A DNA stretch of 64,000 nucleotides, from positions 481,280,900 to 481,344,899 of the forward strand of contig NC_081406.1 of the NCBI RefSeq assembly GCF_030272615.1, given 5' to 3'. Shown in pieces: positions 24,539 through 36,348 of this stretch (positions within the stretch are counted from its first letter, which is position 1; each line of letters begins with the position of its first letter). The translations under genes and the position numbers were made by a program. The DNA comes from Cryptomeria japonica (lineage: Eukaryota; Streptophyta; Pinopsida; Cupressales; Cupressaceae). The notes beneath the pieces were generated by a model, which saw only the letters and a program-made list of their open reading frames with translations, was not told the origin of the DNA and made no database searches.

Positions 24539-27500
24539 CTAGTTACCATTTGGTGGAGGCAACTTGTCAAAAATTGATTTATACTTTGTTCTTGCATCGG
24601 TGAGAGTGGCAGAGAGTGCATCCTTAACACTATCCATGAGTGAATTCTGAGCTGTAATATCAGCTAACAGTGAAATCAGACCATCTAAAGTGCTCCCCTC
24701 TGGTTGAGTGGATAAGGAGGTATCCTTGTTGATCTATTCTTGGACGGAGGACAAGTGTGGAATGAATAAGGTTTGAAGAGTCATAATGTCCATCCTTATT
24801 TTGTGCTCTTCATTCCTAAGTTCCAATTGTTGAGCCATGAGCGTTTGTAACTTGGTATAGAAATTTTGAATAGAATTTGGCTCAGTGGTCAATTTATTGG
24901 AGAGATTAGTGATCTCTTTCTCAATCACTTCGGTTTTATTCTTGATATGTTTAATGAATAAAGAAAATGTACAAAGTTTCTAAAATAAATAAAGAATGTG
25001 CTTGAGTTGAGGGGACAACTCAACAATAAATTTGACAAGTTTTACTTTACCGATAGCAATGGCTTTCTGTACCTCTTCAATCATTTTTGCAGTGAGCTCT
25101 TTGTCTTTCAATTTGCTCAGGTATTTAGATGCGTCTACTCCAGATGTTTTGATCTTATTGAGGAGTTCATCCAGTTGAATATGGATGGCTGCATCTTTTG
25201 TCACTAGAGCTTTAGGTAGCATTTTTGTTAATAGTGCTTTGACCTTCTGAAGTACTCTGTTTTTCTTTTGAATAGCCATTTGTTTCTCTTGTTCTGCTTT
25301 GGCTTTGCATAGTTCACCGAATTCAATAAGTGCTTGCCCTTTTAATTTGGATATGTCTACATTCGGCAACACAATTGGTTTTGACAAATCTAACTTGAAA
25401 CTATGCTTTTTCATTTTCTTTTCTTTAGAGGAGGAGGCTTTCACCGGTTGAACTAATACAATGGCTTGGGAGGCTTGTTCACCCTCGGTAGGTTGCTCGG
25501 TAGAGGCAACACTTTTGTCAATTTCTTTAGCCTCAATTGTAGCCTTCAGTGAATCCTTAGTCGAGAGTCTCAGTTGTAACATTGTCAGTACTTGAAGGGG
25601 CTTGAGAAGTCTGTTCCCCGGTGGCCTGAGAAGTAGCTTCTCCTTCTGTAGACTGGTGACCCTCTTTTCCTTGTTCAGTATCCTGAGGTGTCTCGGTTGA
25701 AACATGTTGACTTACCGGAGGATAGGACTTGACTTGTTCCAAAACTGACTCACTTGATACCAGTTTGGCATAAGCATTCCCTTCTATCATTTCCTGTTCC
25801 TGTACCTTGGTATCCATGACATCCTCATCAGGTTGTATAGTTTCAGTGGGATCTTGCTCAGTGATATCCACTATTTCAACTTCACCTTGCTCATCAACAC
25901 TCTTGACTCGAAAAATTTCTTGCCATTTTTCTTTTGTCTCTTTCTCTACTTCAAGATAAAGGCCATTCATCAGTTTCAAGGCTCTTTCCTTGACTAGGAA
26001 GTTTGTCTGGTAGTTTTTCAAATGTTCACTTATCTCATCTACCGACATGTCTGGAAAGAGATGTACCAGACTTCTTTCTCTCATCTTCTTTTCCGAGTCC
26101 ATAGCATATTTCCGCCTGTTATCAATGTGTAAGTACAATGCTTTTGGAAGAGAATTAGTTACTTCCAATGGGACTAATCCGAATTTAAGAAGTGTACATA
26201 CAACTGACTCTTCTATTTGCCTCTTTTCTTCTTCTATCTGAGAGTCATATTTGACATACCTAAATGACCCAAATCCACCATATTGTTTCAAATTGGCACA
26301 AAAATTATCAACACTATGTACATCTTCCTTTTTGCTTTTGACAATCTGAAATTTATTTTTGTCTTTAGATTCGGTGTCACTTGACTCTTTATTTAAAATG
26401 AGTCTCCGAGTAGACTTCTTATAAGTTTTTATTACCTTAGGCATTGTAACATTTTTCTACTTCTTACTCGATGATGTTGTAGATGATCTAGTATTGGGGT
26501 GCTTCACTAGAGGAGTAGGTGATACCTATGATGTATCCCATTTCTTCCTTTTCAAAATTTTGCCTTTTGGCAACTCGGTGCTCAATGTAATTGCAGCTTC
26601 TTGGGCTTCAGATTCCTCCTCGGTGATGACTTGATCACTCTTGTCAGGAGTGGAGGAAGAACCTTCTCCAAATTTCTCTGTTAATACTTTGATCATTTTG
26701 GTTACTTTCCTTGTAGCCTTTGGTACTGCAATGCTCATTTTGACTTTTTCTTTAACTTCTTCATATGTACCATATCTGATCTCAATAGCATGCCTTGGCA
26801 GCGCAAGAAAGGCATCTATCTGCTGCTATGTAATGTCAAAATCAATCTCATAACCCATAGGTGGAAAAGATTGAGTTCTCGGTTCTACCGCATTGACATA
26901 GCAGTAGTTGGTGTCCACTTCAAAAAATATATTGTCCTTATATTTTTCCACTAACTAGGGTGGTATCCTATGCCTGTTATGCATCTTTTCCTAAAACTTG
27001 CTAAAATAATCATCCATAATCTCATTGAAGTTATCTCCTAGCTGTTTGATGAAGTCATTGATTTGATGGGTGATTGGTCGGTGTAGCTCCCAAACTACAT
27101 TACCGACTGATGGAAAGAATTTCTCAAAATAGAAAAACATGCATACCAAAAGTGATCCAAACTTCAGTGTGTTTGCCGAGTTGTTCTTCTTCGGCTTCCT
27201 TATGGTGTTGAGATTTTCAAATAGATTTTTCAACAACACTTCGCATAGATCAATCTTCATACCTTTCTTCACAATTTTATAGGCTAAATCAACAGCAACA
27301 CAAGGTACACTGTTTTCCCTTGCCAATTGAAAGAAACAATAACCTATGACTCTAATTGCAAATGTCAGCTCTGCATTTGTGACATTGTTCAGTTTCAGAC
27401 CTCTGCAATCAGATTCAACTCCGGTTAAAGTGATCAATTTCTTCTGTGAAATCATTTTCTGAGCTCGAGCATGGTCAAAAATAGGGTAACCGGTGATCAA

Positions 27501-27896
27501 GTGGATGATTTCCTTGGCGATCTTGAATGGTTGCTCCTCTAACCACATAAAGTCATGAACTCTGCTCAAAACAAATTTAACCCATTGGGGTTTGAAGACT
27601 CACGAGTAGGTTAGGGCTTCGGTCAATCCCTTGACTTTAATATGTTCAAACTTGCTATCCAATTTTCCATCAATACACAATTCATCATACGTGTCCTTGA
27701 TCTCTGTGTGACCTAGTTCCTCAACATGACACTTAGTGTAGAATCTGACATTCTCAACTAATAAAACCCTATCCGGGATGAGTGAAAATGCAGTTTTATC
27801 TTCCGGTTCAGATGCTACTTTGGGAGGTAGTGAGTATTTCAGTGAGGGCTTCTCAATATTCTCAACAACAACAGGTTTCTGAATCTTAGGAGCCAT
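24539..27896 (-). pseudogene. Long ORF of unknown function in pol position
   Basis: A minus-strand frame from the ATG at 27896 to a stop at 24539 spans about 1,120 codons. It has in-frame stops (for example near 27600, 26991, 26526 and 24980) and one frameshift near 25600. The N-terminal 300 residues look folded, with segments such as FKIAKEIIHLITGYPIF and SANTLKFGSLLVCMFFYFEKF. Next comes a basic and acidic linker, then a segment with YGGFGSFRYVKYDSQIEEEK. A long T/E/Q/S-rich linker follows (about 25560-25800). The C-terminal third is Lys/Glu-rich and probably coiled coil, with LPNVDISKLKGQALIEFGEL and a final LPPPNGN. No RT, integrase, protease or RNase H motif is present. Element 8 repeats the C-terminal part at high identity. 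I do not recognise the family; it may belong with proteins labelled only as putative plant transposon proteins. Confidence 0.7.
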
Positions 27897-28449
27897 TTCA
27901 AACTTCAGATAATCACTAACGAAAGAGCCTTAGGGTTTGAAATTTTTTAACTAGCAGATGCTTTCCACTTAGTAAATATAAAACAGATATTCACAACTGA
28001 TATGATCGGTTAACTTGCTTGACAATGCATTGTGATTGATATAAATACCTTGAATTTCACTTCGGAAGAGATTTGATCGCCTTTGAATCGCTTCGCTCCG
28101 CTTTCTGAAAACTTGGTAAGTGTAAAATGACCGCGCAAAAGCTTTAAGTACACATTTTACCTTATCGGGCTCTGTACAGTTAGGTCAGAAAACATTAAAT
28201 ACACTCAGTTCCACTAAACCGATTTACCTTTTTTTTTTATGCTTTTACCGAGTAGCCAGACTTCCTGCATTTACTGACTTGACAGGCTTCCTGCATTTAC
28301 CGACTTGACTAGTGCTCCAAAAGACTTGATAAAATTTCAAACTTGCTAATGCATCTCAGCTATGTAGATTTTGGAATTAAGTACATGATAAAATAGGAAC
28401 GGTTAAGATTTAACCATGAGAGAATGCAGTCCCTTCATACCTTTACCGA
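27897..28449 (-). other. Spacer between the two ORFs of element 3
   Basis: No coding frame. Short repeated words such as CTTCCTGCATTTACCGACTTGAC occur near 28260-28310. It could hold a splice signal or internal start for the downstream ORF, but nothing in the sequence shows this. Confidence 0.4.
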
Positions 28450-29802
28450 TTAATTTGGAATAGATGCACCTAACTCGGTAGGTAAGGTGTTTTCTTCATT
28501 TGACACAATTTCCTTCTTTTTCCAAATCATCTGGAATTTGTTTTTTATTTCTTCAATATCTCCTCTAGATTGATCTCTGCAATCTCTAGCCAAGTGTCCA
28601 ACTTTGTGACAATGAAAACATGCCATACCAGGATTTCTCCATGATCTTCGGTTGTTCACTCCAAACCTTATAAAATAGTTGGCACTTATATGTCCATATC
28701 TTCCACAACATTCACACCATATCCTTGTATTATAATCCCATGGTACTGTAGTATACTGTCGGTTAAGATCTGTGTGAGTTCGGTAGCCTCTAGTATTTGC
28801 TCGGTGTGCAGACCACATATAGTTCTTCTGCTTAAACCAACACTTCTCGGTACTGTGTCCATATCTATTGCAGTTTTTACAAAACCCTTTGAATTTTGCC
28901 TTCTGATAATTGTTAGCAAACTTTGTCCTATATTGGTTAGATGTGTGACCATATTTATTGCAATTGTAACAATAACCATTGGACCTAGTGACATTCGGTT
29001 GCTTACCTTTTCTGATTTGGCACATGTTGGCAGTATGTCCTTGTTTTCCACAGTAGTTGCAAATAGGCTTCTTTCCTTTGATGTTCTTCTTGTTTCCAGC
29101 TTGTTTTGATGATTCTCCTCTCTTGGTAGTGTGGATTCCCTTCTCGGTAGAGTCTTTTCCTTTGTAACCGAGTCTTGCATCTTTGTTGGGTCTTCTTGTA
29201 GTTAGTTGCTCATCCAACATCCTTGATGCTTCATAACTTTTCTTCGGTGTTTCTTTGGATTTCTTTTTTGTTTCAAGTTCATTGATTAATCTTGATATTT
29301 CAAGTTTTAATACTTGATTCTCATTTTCTTTCATATTTGCTTCATGATGTGCATAACCCGATTGATCAGATAGATTTTGTTGAATTCCAGTCATCCTTGT
29401 GATTTCATCATTCTTTTCAGACACTAATGCTTCAAGCTGTTATTTTTCTCTTTCTATATCTCTTATGTTATCCTCGGCTGTCCTTAATGCATCAAGATTT
29501 TCAGTCATCTGTGTGCTGAAATGTTCATGTTCTCTTTTCATTGCTTTTAGCTGATCAGTCAGTGCTTTGTTCTTTTCTTTCAATGCTCCAATCATTTCTT
29601 CAGTCTCTTCAAATATACTATTTTCAGATGATGTCTCAATTTGTTCCACCAGCTCTTGAGAGTCCTATAAGTCATCAGACAATCTTCTTCTAACTTTCAG
29701 TGATCTTTGCATTTGTTTATGCATGTCTGCAATCACTTGATTAGCATGATCCAACTCATTTTGAAGATTCACAATTCTCTGAGATTGATTGTAGCCTTCC
29801 AT
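28450..29802 (-). pseudogene. Coiled-coil protein with five CCHC zinc knuckles
   Basis: Starting at ATG 29802 (MEGYNQSQRIVNLQNEL), the first ~240 residues are heptad-like and rich in E, K, Q and L. Five zinc knuckles follow: CNYCGKQGHTANMC (near 29050), CYNCNKYGHTSNQY, CKNCNRYGHSTEKC, CECCGRYGHISANY and CFHCHKVGHLARDC (near 28600). In the second and fourth the last Cys is Tyr, a TGT-to-TAT type change. Two stops (29665 and 29440) interrupt the coiled coil; the last 324 codons, including all knuckles, are open. There is no gag core domain. The layout matches the extra C-terminal part of the copia gag at 48360-49320 in this window. Nucleic-acid binding or RNA packaging is inferred from the knuckles. 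Confidence 0.75.
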
Positions 29803-29850
29803 TGATAAGATCTTTTTGTTTAGGTAGTTAAACCCTTTTCCAAGATTAAA

Positions 29851-29862
29851 GCTCTGATACCA
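29851..29862 (-). other. Primer-binding site of element 3 (tRNA-Met)
   Basis: The minus strand reads TGGTATCAGAGC two bases after the end of the 5' LTR. This is the classic complement of initiator tRNA-Met used by many plant copia elements and chromoviruses. Confidence 0.9.
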
Positions 29863-29864
29863 AT

Positions 29865-31036
29865 TGTTAGGCCCAATATGGAAAGCTAATGTACTGAGAG
29901 GGGAGGGGCGAATCAGTACTTCAAATCTTTTCTTCAACAATAACTTTATTGTTAAGCATAAACTGAAAACTGTTGTAACATAATATAATGCTAAAACAAA
30001 TAAATAACAATCATACATGATTCACTCCATAACACATATATTTTGGTTACGTAGAAACTCTTGGTTAGAGAGAAAAACTACGATGGGGATGACACCCACA
30101 ACTTCACTACTGCAATAATAAAGGTTGCTCGATTAGAGCTACATGTTTAGCTATTTCTGATAGCTTACCCTGTTAGGAGTATCAAGATCTTTAGATCTAC
30201 CTTGCTAAAGGATTTTACAACATTTATTCTAAATGCTGCACCTGGTTAAAGGCTTTACATTTTATAGACTTTGTTAGAGTCTTTTACCCTGTTAAAGGTT
30301 TCTCTTACAACTCAAAATATTACAATCAAAATCTTACAAAATATCTGCAACTTCACATCTGAAATGTTATAGCAGATTCTATGTGCTCAAAATGAAATTA
30401 CCTTGCTTATAGGATACCTCGGTAAATCATAAATTAACTTGGTAAACCTTTCTGTTTACTTTGTTCCTTGACTGTTCTCTGAAACCCTTCTTGATGACCT
30501 CTGTGTATCTCTGTCAATTGTAACAGTCATAACACTCAATGCTTTCCCATGATTTTTCTTTTCACATAGATATATTTGATCCTCAATTCATGTTGTATAA
30601 ATAGATCTCTTGTAACAGTGATCTTGTTCATGCTTCGATCTTACAAACATGATTCATCGAATGAATAACCATACAAAATTATTTCATTGGATAGATGTCC
30701 TCAAAATCATATAAAATCTATAAGTGCAATTTCCAATGTGTTAATGGTTTCTTGTTCCTCGATCTTTGTAACACGTTTCCCATATGTGTCTAGGTTCAAT
30801 GAATCTAGTAACATGTTTTACTTAGTGTGTATTAACTTGGTATACCATCTTTGTTGCTCGGTAGTCATAGAACGTTACTCGGTAGACAGCTCGGTGTATA
30901 CTAAGCTTTGTGACTTGTAACTTCTATAACCGACTGCTTTGTGCTTACCGACTAAATATTTTGGTAGTAATAACTGACTAGGGTATATAGAATGACTTTG
31001 GACATAAAACTAATGACAACTTAGTAAATAGTAACA
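29865..31036 (-). repeat. Element 3 LTR (5' LTR on minus strand)
   Basis: Matches 23021-24204 with scattered substitutions and a few short indels. It is flanked outside by AATAA. Confidence 0.9.
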
Positions 31037-31041
31037 AATAA

Positions 31042-31551
31042 TATTGCCTTACAATATATCTCATCTACAATCCCAACCCAAACTACTTATTGAAATCCTT
31101 GCATAAGCCCTACCACTCTGCAATTCCACTCAAGCATTTAATCGACCCCTTAGATTGAAGCATGAACATAAAATACATACACCACAATAGTGCAACGAAT
31201 GAAAAAAACCCTTGATTCTACTCATTCAAAATATGATAGAATTATACATTGGAGAAATGGATTTGAATTATATTTTATTTGACTTCATCAACTATCTTTT
31301 GCCACAAAACTATTTACATATAACTCCTTCAAGAACCTGCACAATACTTGACACTAAATGCTTTTCAGTGCTCTATAAATGACTTTACTGCTTGCTCATC
31401 TTCACCTAAAACCTGCTACATGGGACCTATGACTCTGGCTTAGCAAGACTCAATATAGAAATAAAAAATTGGCCCCTATCTCTTGGCCTTGAATTCCCTT
31501 TTATAGAAAATAAGGGAGCAAACAAGCTACGGACCAGAGGAGACACCCATC
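31042..31551 (-). repeat. LTR of the TGTTGGTTCCCC family, copy 1, right part
   Basis: Continues the sequence cut at 23020. The first 110 bases match 57919-58030 of copy 2, which is cut there by element 7. It is interrupted at 31552 by a solo LTR, and about 50 bases (32353-32402) beyond that probably belong to it too. Confidence 0.65.
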
Positions 31552-32347
31552 TGTTGGCATTCTACACTCTTATGAGAATAGTTGATGTTGTCATTGATGG
31601 CAACCAACTGGCAATCATCTGGCAACCCACCGAAGTTACCGACACCGGCAATAGACTTCTACATCCACGGACAGACACTTCACCGGTAGTGAAAACAATG
31701 CATACCGACACTCAAGCCGACATGGAATAAACTTTTGTTTATTGTTTTATAATGTAATTATCTCTTGTAAAGGCCAACATGGCATATTGTAAAAGACTCA
31801 TATATGTATGAGATCTTATAGGTCATTTTGAGATATGAGAGAGAGAGAGAGGATATATGATATTTTGTATAAGGTAATATAATTGACAATGAAGGTTTTG
31901 GTTATAGACTGAGCTTAAACTAGTACTGAACCTGGCATAGCTGATGCTGATCTGAAGTAGTAGATTGTATTGGATTTTGACAATCCATTTTGTAAGTCAG
32001 TGAGACTTCCATTTTGTAGTTGAGCAGTGAGCTCTAGGCTGCTAGGCTTCCTGCATGTGCATGCCCCTCATTGTAAGTAATATTTATTCATTGGCTAGTG
32101 AGTGAATATTGTGGGTCACAAATCCCACCAAGGTTTTTTCCACACTGGGTTTCCTCGTTAAACATTTTGTGTTATGGTGTGTTCTCTATGCTGTCTCTGT
32201 TATTCTTATTTGCTGCATTAATTCTTATTTACCGGTACACTGTTTTGGGATACAAAGTTCTTAATAAGTTTGAATATTCTGCAAACCGGTTAGACACTGA
32301 TTCACTCCCCTCTCTCAGTGTCTTTAGGACTGTCATTTATTCTAACA
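31552..32347 (+). mobile_element. Solo LTR, copia-like family
   Basis: A 796-bp unit starts TGTTGGCATTC and ends ATTCTAACA. It is flanked by CCATC (31547-31551) and CCGTC (32348-32352), a 5-bp duplication with one change. Its start (GTTGTCATTGATGGCAACC) and the CACCAAGGTTTTTTCCACACTGGG word near the end resemble the copia LTR at 45563-47175. No interior is attached, as expected after LTR-LTR recombination. Confidence 0.82.
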
Positions 32348-32402
32348 CCGTCCTTCAAAAGTGACAGGTTACCCATGATTCTGTTATAAAAATATTCCTT
32401 AT

Positions 32403-33385
32403 TGTAGACACCTAAAATTAATATTTAATTAATTTAAACTTGTCAACATAATTAGTTGATTTAATTGTGTTATCCTTATTCTTCTCAGTGTTAATTAAAT
32501 CCAATTTAATTAATCCTATCACTATTGTCCAATAATTAATTTATGAAATAAATAAATTATTTCCCTATTCTTCTAAAGTCCCTCCAATAATTATTTCCTC
32601 TAAACCCACTCAGTTAATTAATTTTAATTAATTAACCTAGTCATGTGATTCCTACAAATCACTTTTCCTAATCCTCACTCAACCTAATTAATTCTTCTAG
32701 AATCTCTCATAATCCCACTTATTATTTTTCTCCAATTTTAAATTTCCCCACTCGTGTCACATCAACATTGAGTCTCTCAATGAAATTCAAATTTCTTTGA
32801 ATCCCTCCATGCATCCTTTATTTTAAATTTTTTAATTCCTCTCCCCTTTCCCCAAGGAATTTTAAATTCCTGTTTATTCTCCCAAGGCATCCTTGATCCA
32901 TGCCCACCATTTCAAATCAATCTCAACCCTCCATAACCAAATCAATCTTGGCCCTTCATTTTGGCCTCCTCCAATCTATAAATTGGAGCCTCTTCTCCTC
33001 ACAAATTGTCCACTTCCTCTATAGCATTCTCATGCTGCTAATTTTCTCTTCTATTCTCTTCTATCATATCCTTATCATGTCCTTATAATCCTTCAATATT
33101 TTAATCCAAATATATCTAAATCCATCTCAATCCCAAACTCAAATCCATATCTAATCAAATCCTAATCTTGTTGAGCAAAGGAGAGCAATCCACATCCATA
33201 TCAAGCAAGGAGAAAATCAAGTGGAGCATCAGAGGGGCCCATCTTCCATTTCATCAAGCTCAATCCGAGGGAGAGGTGAAAGACAAAGTATAAATTTGGT
33301 TATTTGCATTCGTATTGTGTCTTGTTTGATTTATTTGCATCCTTCTAACCTCTTTTGTCCCTTCTCCGTCTTTTTCCCCTCTTCA
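32403..33385 (+). repeat. Element 4 left (5') LTR
   Basis: Begins TGTAGACACC and ends CCCTCTTCA, just before the PBS. A TATA-like TATAAATT lies at 32977-32984. The U3 part is AT-rich with TTAATTAATT words like the element 2 LTR. Only one copy is visible in the window, so the right end is set by the PBS. Confidence 0.75.
32977..32984 (+). promoter_or_regulatory. LTR TATA-like box (element 4)
   Basis: CTATAAATTGG lies about 400 bp before the LTR end, in the same context as in element 2 and in the solo LTR at 56164. Confidence 0.6.
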
Positions 33386-33388
33386 TTC

Positions 33389-33406
33389 TGGCACGCCCGA
33401 TGGGAC
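33389..33406 (+). other. Primer-binding site of element 4
   Basis: TGGCACGCCCGATGGGAC starts three bases after the LTR end and resembles the minus-strand PBS of element 1. The tRNA was not assigned. Confidence 0.65.
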
Positions 33407-33471
33407 CCACGCCTCTAGATTTTAACTTTTTGTGGAGTGTTTTTGTGAGTTTTTAGTTGTAGGTGTCGGAA

Positions 33472-34071
33472 TAGTGCGAGCGATTGCAAACTAGCATGGC
33501 CACCATGGGATTAGCGCGAGCGGTACCTGCTTCTATGTGTGCGCATGTGCTTTAGCACGGGAAATTCAAATTTCAAAATTCTAATCCGCCTTTTCTATAG
33601 GTCTGCCAATCAGTGCAAGCACCGTGGGAACAATGTGTTCGCCTGCAACATTCTTCTACTTACTTTCCTATTCTTGTTCTTACATATCCTATTTTTTCGT
33701 TCTTTAATTAGTCATCTAGAAACACATAAAAAGGAAATAATCTAAAAAAAACCACAAAAAATTAGCTAAATTCCTTATCTAGCCTTTTTATTTTCTAGAC
33801 GTGCTTCTTTCGAACGTATCTCGCTCATTGTCAAAATTTGAATTTTCAAGCTTCTGTCTAACTCCTAACTTGCTTTTCTATTTTGGCGCGAGTGCACACG
33901 CTTCAACGCAACCATCATGCGAGCAACGCATCCGACCATAGGTATAATTCATCCTTTTCAGGAATTTTCTCATTCTCTGTATTTTCCTGTTTTTGGCTTT
34001 TTGACCCCTTGCAATGTGTATGCAGGCTCTTCAGTGCGGGTGTCTGTAGAACAACACAAGCGCTGTTTCTG
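33472..34071 (+). repeat. 20-bp periodic GC-rich blocks in the element 4 leader
   Basis: Units resembling TAGCGCGAGCGGTACCTGCT start at 33472, 33492, 33512, 33532 and 33552, an exact 20-bp step. Shorter blocks of the same kind follow at 33611/33631, about 33884-33941, and 34032/34052. Unit cores vary around AGYGCGAGC; tails vary. Position (leader after the PBS) and block layout parallel the 22-bp arrays of element 2. Confidence 0.7.
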
Positions 34072-34159
34072 TAGAACTTTGTCTATTAATCAGATTTTTG
34101 AGTTTTACAGGTCCTACCTGAGTGGTCCAAGACATAATAAAAACTACTAATCTGACATT

Positions 34160-35220
34160 TTGTAGGTTGCCTAAGGAAATCCAACTAAACATTGTGTCTT
34201 TTCAATAATTTTGTAGGCACCTAGATCTAATTAGGGGTAAAAAAACTCTTGTTTGATGTGTTTGGGAGAAGTGTAGAGGTAGGAGAATATTCTCTTGTCT
34301 ACATAGACAATTAGAAATCTAGAACCTCAAATCTTTTCTTGTTTTCTTGCACGCTTTTACCCTTAGCGGGCTTGCCCTCCTAATTTGGTGAGAGGGGAAC
34401 GACCCAAGTGAGTATGACTAAAACCTAAGCATTCCAAATCACTATAATAAATAGGCCTCTTGGGATGAAAATTCTGGAGGATGGAGCTATTTGAGAGTTC
34501 ACTCTCATATTGGGCATTTTGTAGGGCCTTTAGGTCTCAATCACACTTGTGTGACAACATCTTGCTTGGTACTTTGTAGGGATATAGGCCTCAATCGCGC
34601 TTGCACAACTATAAGGAGTAGTCTTTGAATGCAAATCCTAACTAATAACTCTAGGATTAGAGACCACCCGGTTCACCTTCAAAAGGTGGATAATCTTTGT
34701 GCAAGAGAGATAGTAACTCCCCCAAGAGACTTGCCATTTCTTACCCCCATTAGCATTTGGAGTCGGCTAATATTGCATTGAGAATCCATTGTGTGAGACT
34801 CAGTAGCCCTATTCTAATTAGCTATTAGGTGTGTACCCGAGTCAGCAAGCAAAGGTTTTCCTCCTCATCCAACTTCCTAGGATAGCACGCTGTGTGGCCA
34901 ATGTGTATTTATTGTTTGATATCTCTTGCCAAGTCCATCCTTCCTCCAGCTAATCAATTCTCCCTCTTTCCAAATTCCATCTTATCATCATCAAATCCCT
35001 AATCCATTTCTATCTATCCAAGCAATTCTCCAATCCCCAATCTACTTTCATCTATCCAAGCAATTCTCCAATCCCCAATCCACTTTCATCCATCCAAGCA
35101 ATCATCTTTCCTCAAACCAACTTTTTTGTCCAAATCATACGTCTGACTTTGGGTAGGCTTCCCCTTTCTCCTTCCTATTATCTATCCATTCTTCCATAAT
35201 CATTCTTCTTCTAATCCAAT
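34160..35220 (+). other. Element 4 leader, non-coding
   Basis: No supported frame on either strand. From about 34930 the text becomes CCAATC-rich and grades into the pentamer repeat. Nothing else is recognised. Confidence 0.45.
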
Positions 35221-35660
35221 CGAATCTCCAAACTTCCAATCAATCAATCAATCCATCTTTCTAATCCAGTTATCCAACCCCTCTTCAATCAATTATCCAA
35301 TCCTTTAATCCAATCAAATCCAATCCATCATCAATTCCCATCTAAGTCCTAATCTAAAGGCTAAGGTGTCATCCTAATCCAAATCAATCCAAACAAATGA
35401 AATCCAATCCAATCCAATCCAATCCAATCCAATCCAAGGACCAATTCTATCAAATCAATTCCAATCCAAATCAAATCGAATTCAAATCAATCCAATCAAA
35501 TAAAATCCAATTCAATTCAATCCAATCCAATCCAATCCAATCCAATCCAATCCAATAAATTCCTAGTCCAAGGACCAATCTAATCTAATCAAGTCTAATC
35601 CAAATCAAATTGAATCCAAATCCAATCAATCCTCAATCCAATTCATCATCATTCAAAGCC
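35221..35660 (+). repeat. (TCCAA)n-type simple repeat
   Basis: Clean pentamer runs occur at about 35401-35447 and 35513-35557, embedded in degenerate CAATCCAAT text. It lies upstream of the ORF-like part of element 4. Confidence 0.9.
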
Positions 35661-35755
35661 AAGTCCTAATCCCCATCTTCATTAAACATCATCTTCATTA
35701 TCTTTCTCCTCCAAAACATATTCATTCAATTCCAATCTAATCCCTCATTCTCAAC

Positions 35756-36348
35756 ATGGCTACCTAGAATTTCAAAGCTTGGTATGAGCAGATTCTCATG
35801 GAAGTTCACAAACCACCTCAACCTACCTGCCAAGTCAATGCTATAACATCCCATCCATCTATCATATCCCCATTCATTTCATCTCAACACACTTATCCAA
35901 TCCCAATCTATATCATATCTCATATCCTTCCTCTACCTTTGACAAGGAAAATCCATCTTATTCCCCATCTGTATGTCCATATAATCTCTCGTCCACATAT
36001 ATACCTCTATCTCCCTCCAATCCATATCACAATCCTCATTCTCTTACAACACATTCATTACCTCTAATACCCATCAAAATTATTTACTCTATAATCCTCC
36101 AAGCATTAATCCTTTTTCCCCAATCCATTACCCCAATCCTTCATCCAATCCTAATCCTCCAAAATTCGTATTATCCACATCCTCAAAGTCCATCATCCAT
36201 AATCTTATCCAGGACATGTTAGCAAAGGAGACAAAATCCCCACCTCAACACAAAGTTTCCAAATATCCTCAAGTCCTCCATCCACCTCCATCACTTCATG
36301 ATACCCCCATTCCTCCATCTAATCACATCGAAGCTTCTGTATCCTCCT
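35756..36348 (+). pseudogene. P/S-rich ORF remnant of element 4
   Basis: The frame opens with an ATG at 35756; its fourth codon is TAG, followed by NFKAWYEQILMEVHKPPQPT. The remainder is rich in P, S, H and I with stops and frame changes. Near 36200 a segment reads LIQDMLAKETKSPPQHK, which can be compared with WLENMMREVIATRG in the element 2 ORF. The chromovirus then cuts the sequence at 36349. The function is unknown; it is probably the gag-position protein of element 4. Confidence 0.4.

Larger units (their letters stand above)
23021..31036 (-). mobile_element. Element 3: non-autonomous LTR element with unknown ORF
   Basis: LTRs of about 1.18 kb lie at 23021-24204 and 29865-31036. The PBS TGGTATCAGAGC (complement of initiator tRNA-Met) and a polypurine tract both sit on the minus strand. 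Comparison with the uninterrupted copy at about 57919 shows the insertion site: the flanks GATGA (23016-23020) and AATAA (31037-31041) both derive from GATAA, each with one change. The interior carries a coiled-coil and zinc-knuckle protein (28450-29802) and a long unknown ORF (24539-27896). No RT, integrase or protease is seen. The PBS and the zinc-knuckle type point to a copia-like partner, which is inference. A second copy (element 8) begins at 61404. Confidence 0.9.

Noticed and set aside
35401-35557. (TCCAA)n considered as telomere-like or satellite DNA
   Set aside because: The runs are short and embedded in degenerate leader sequence, and the unit is not a plant telomere repeat.
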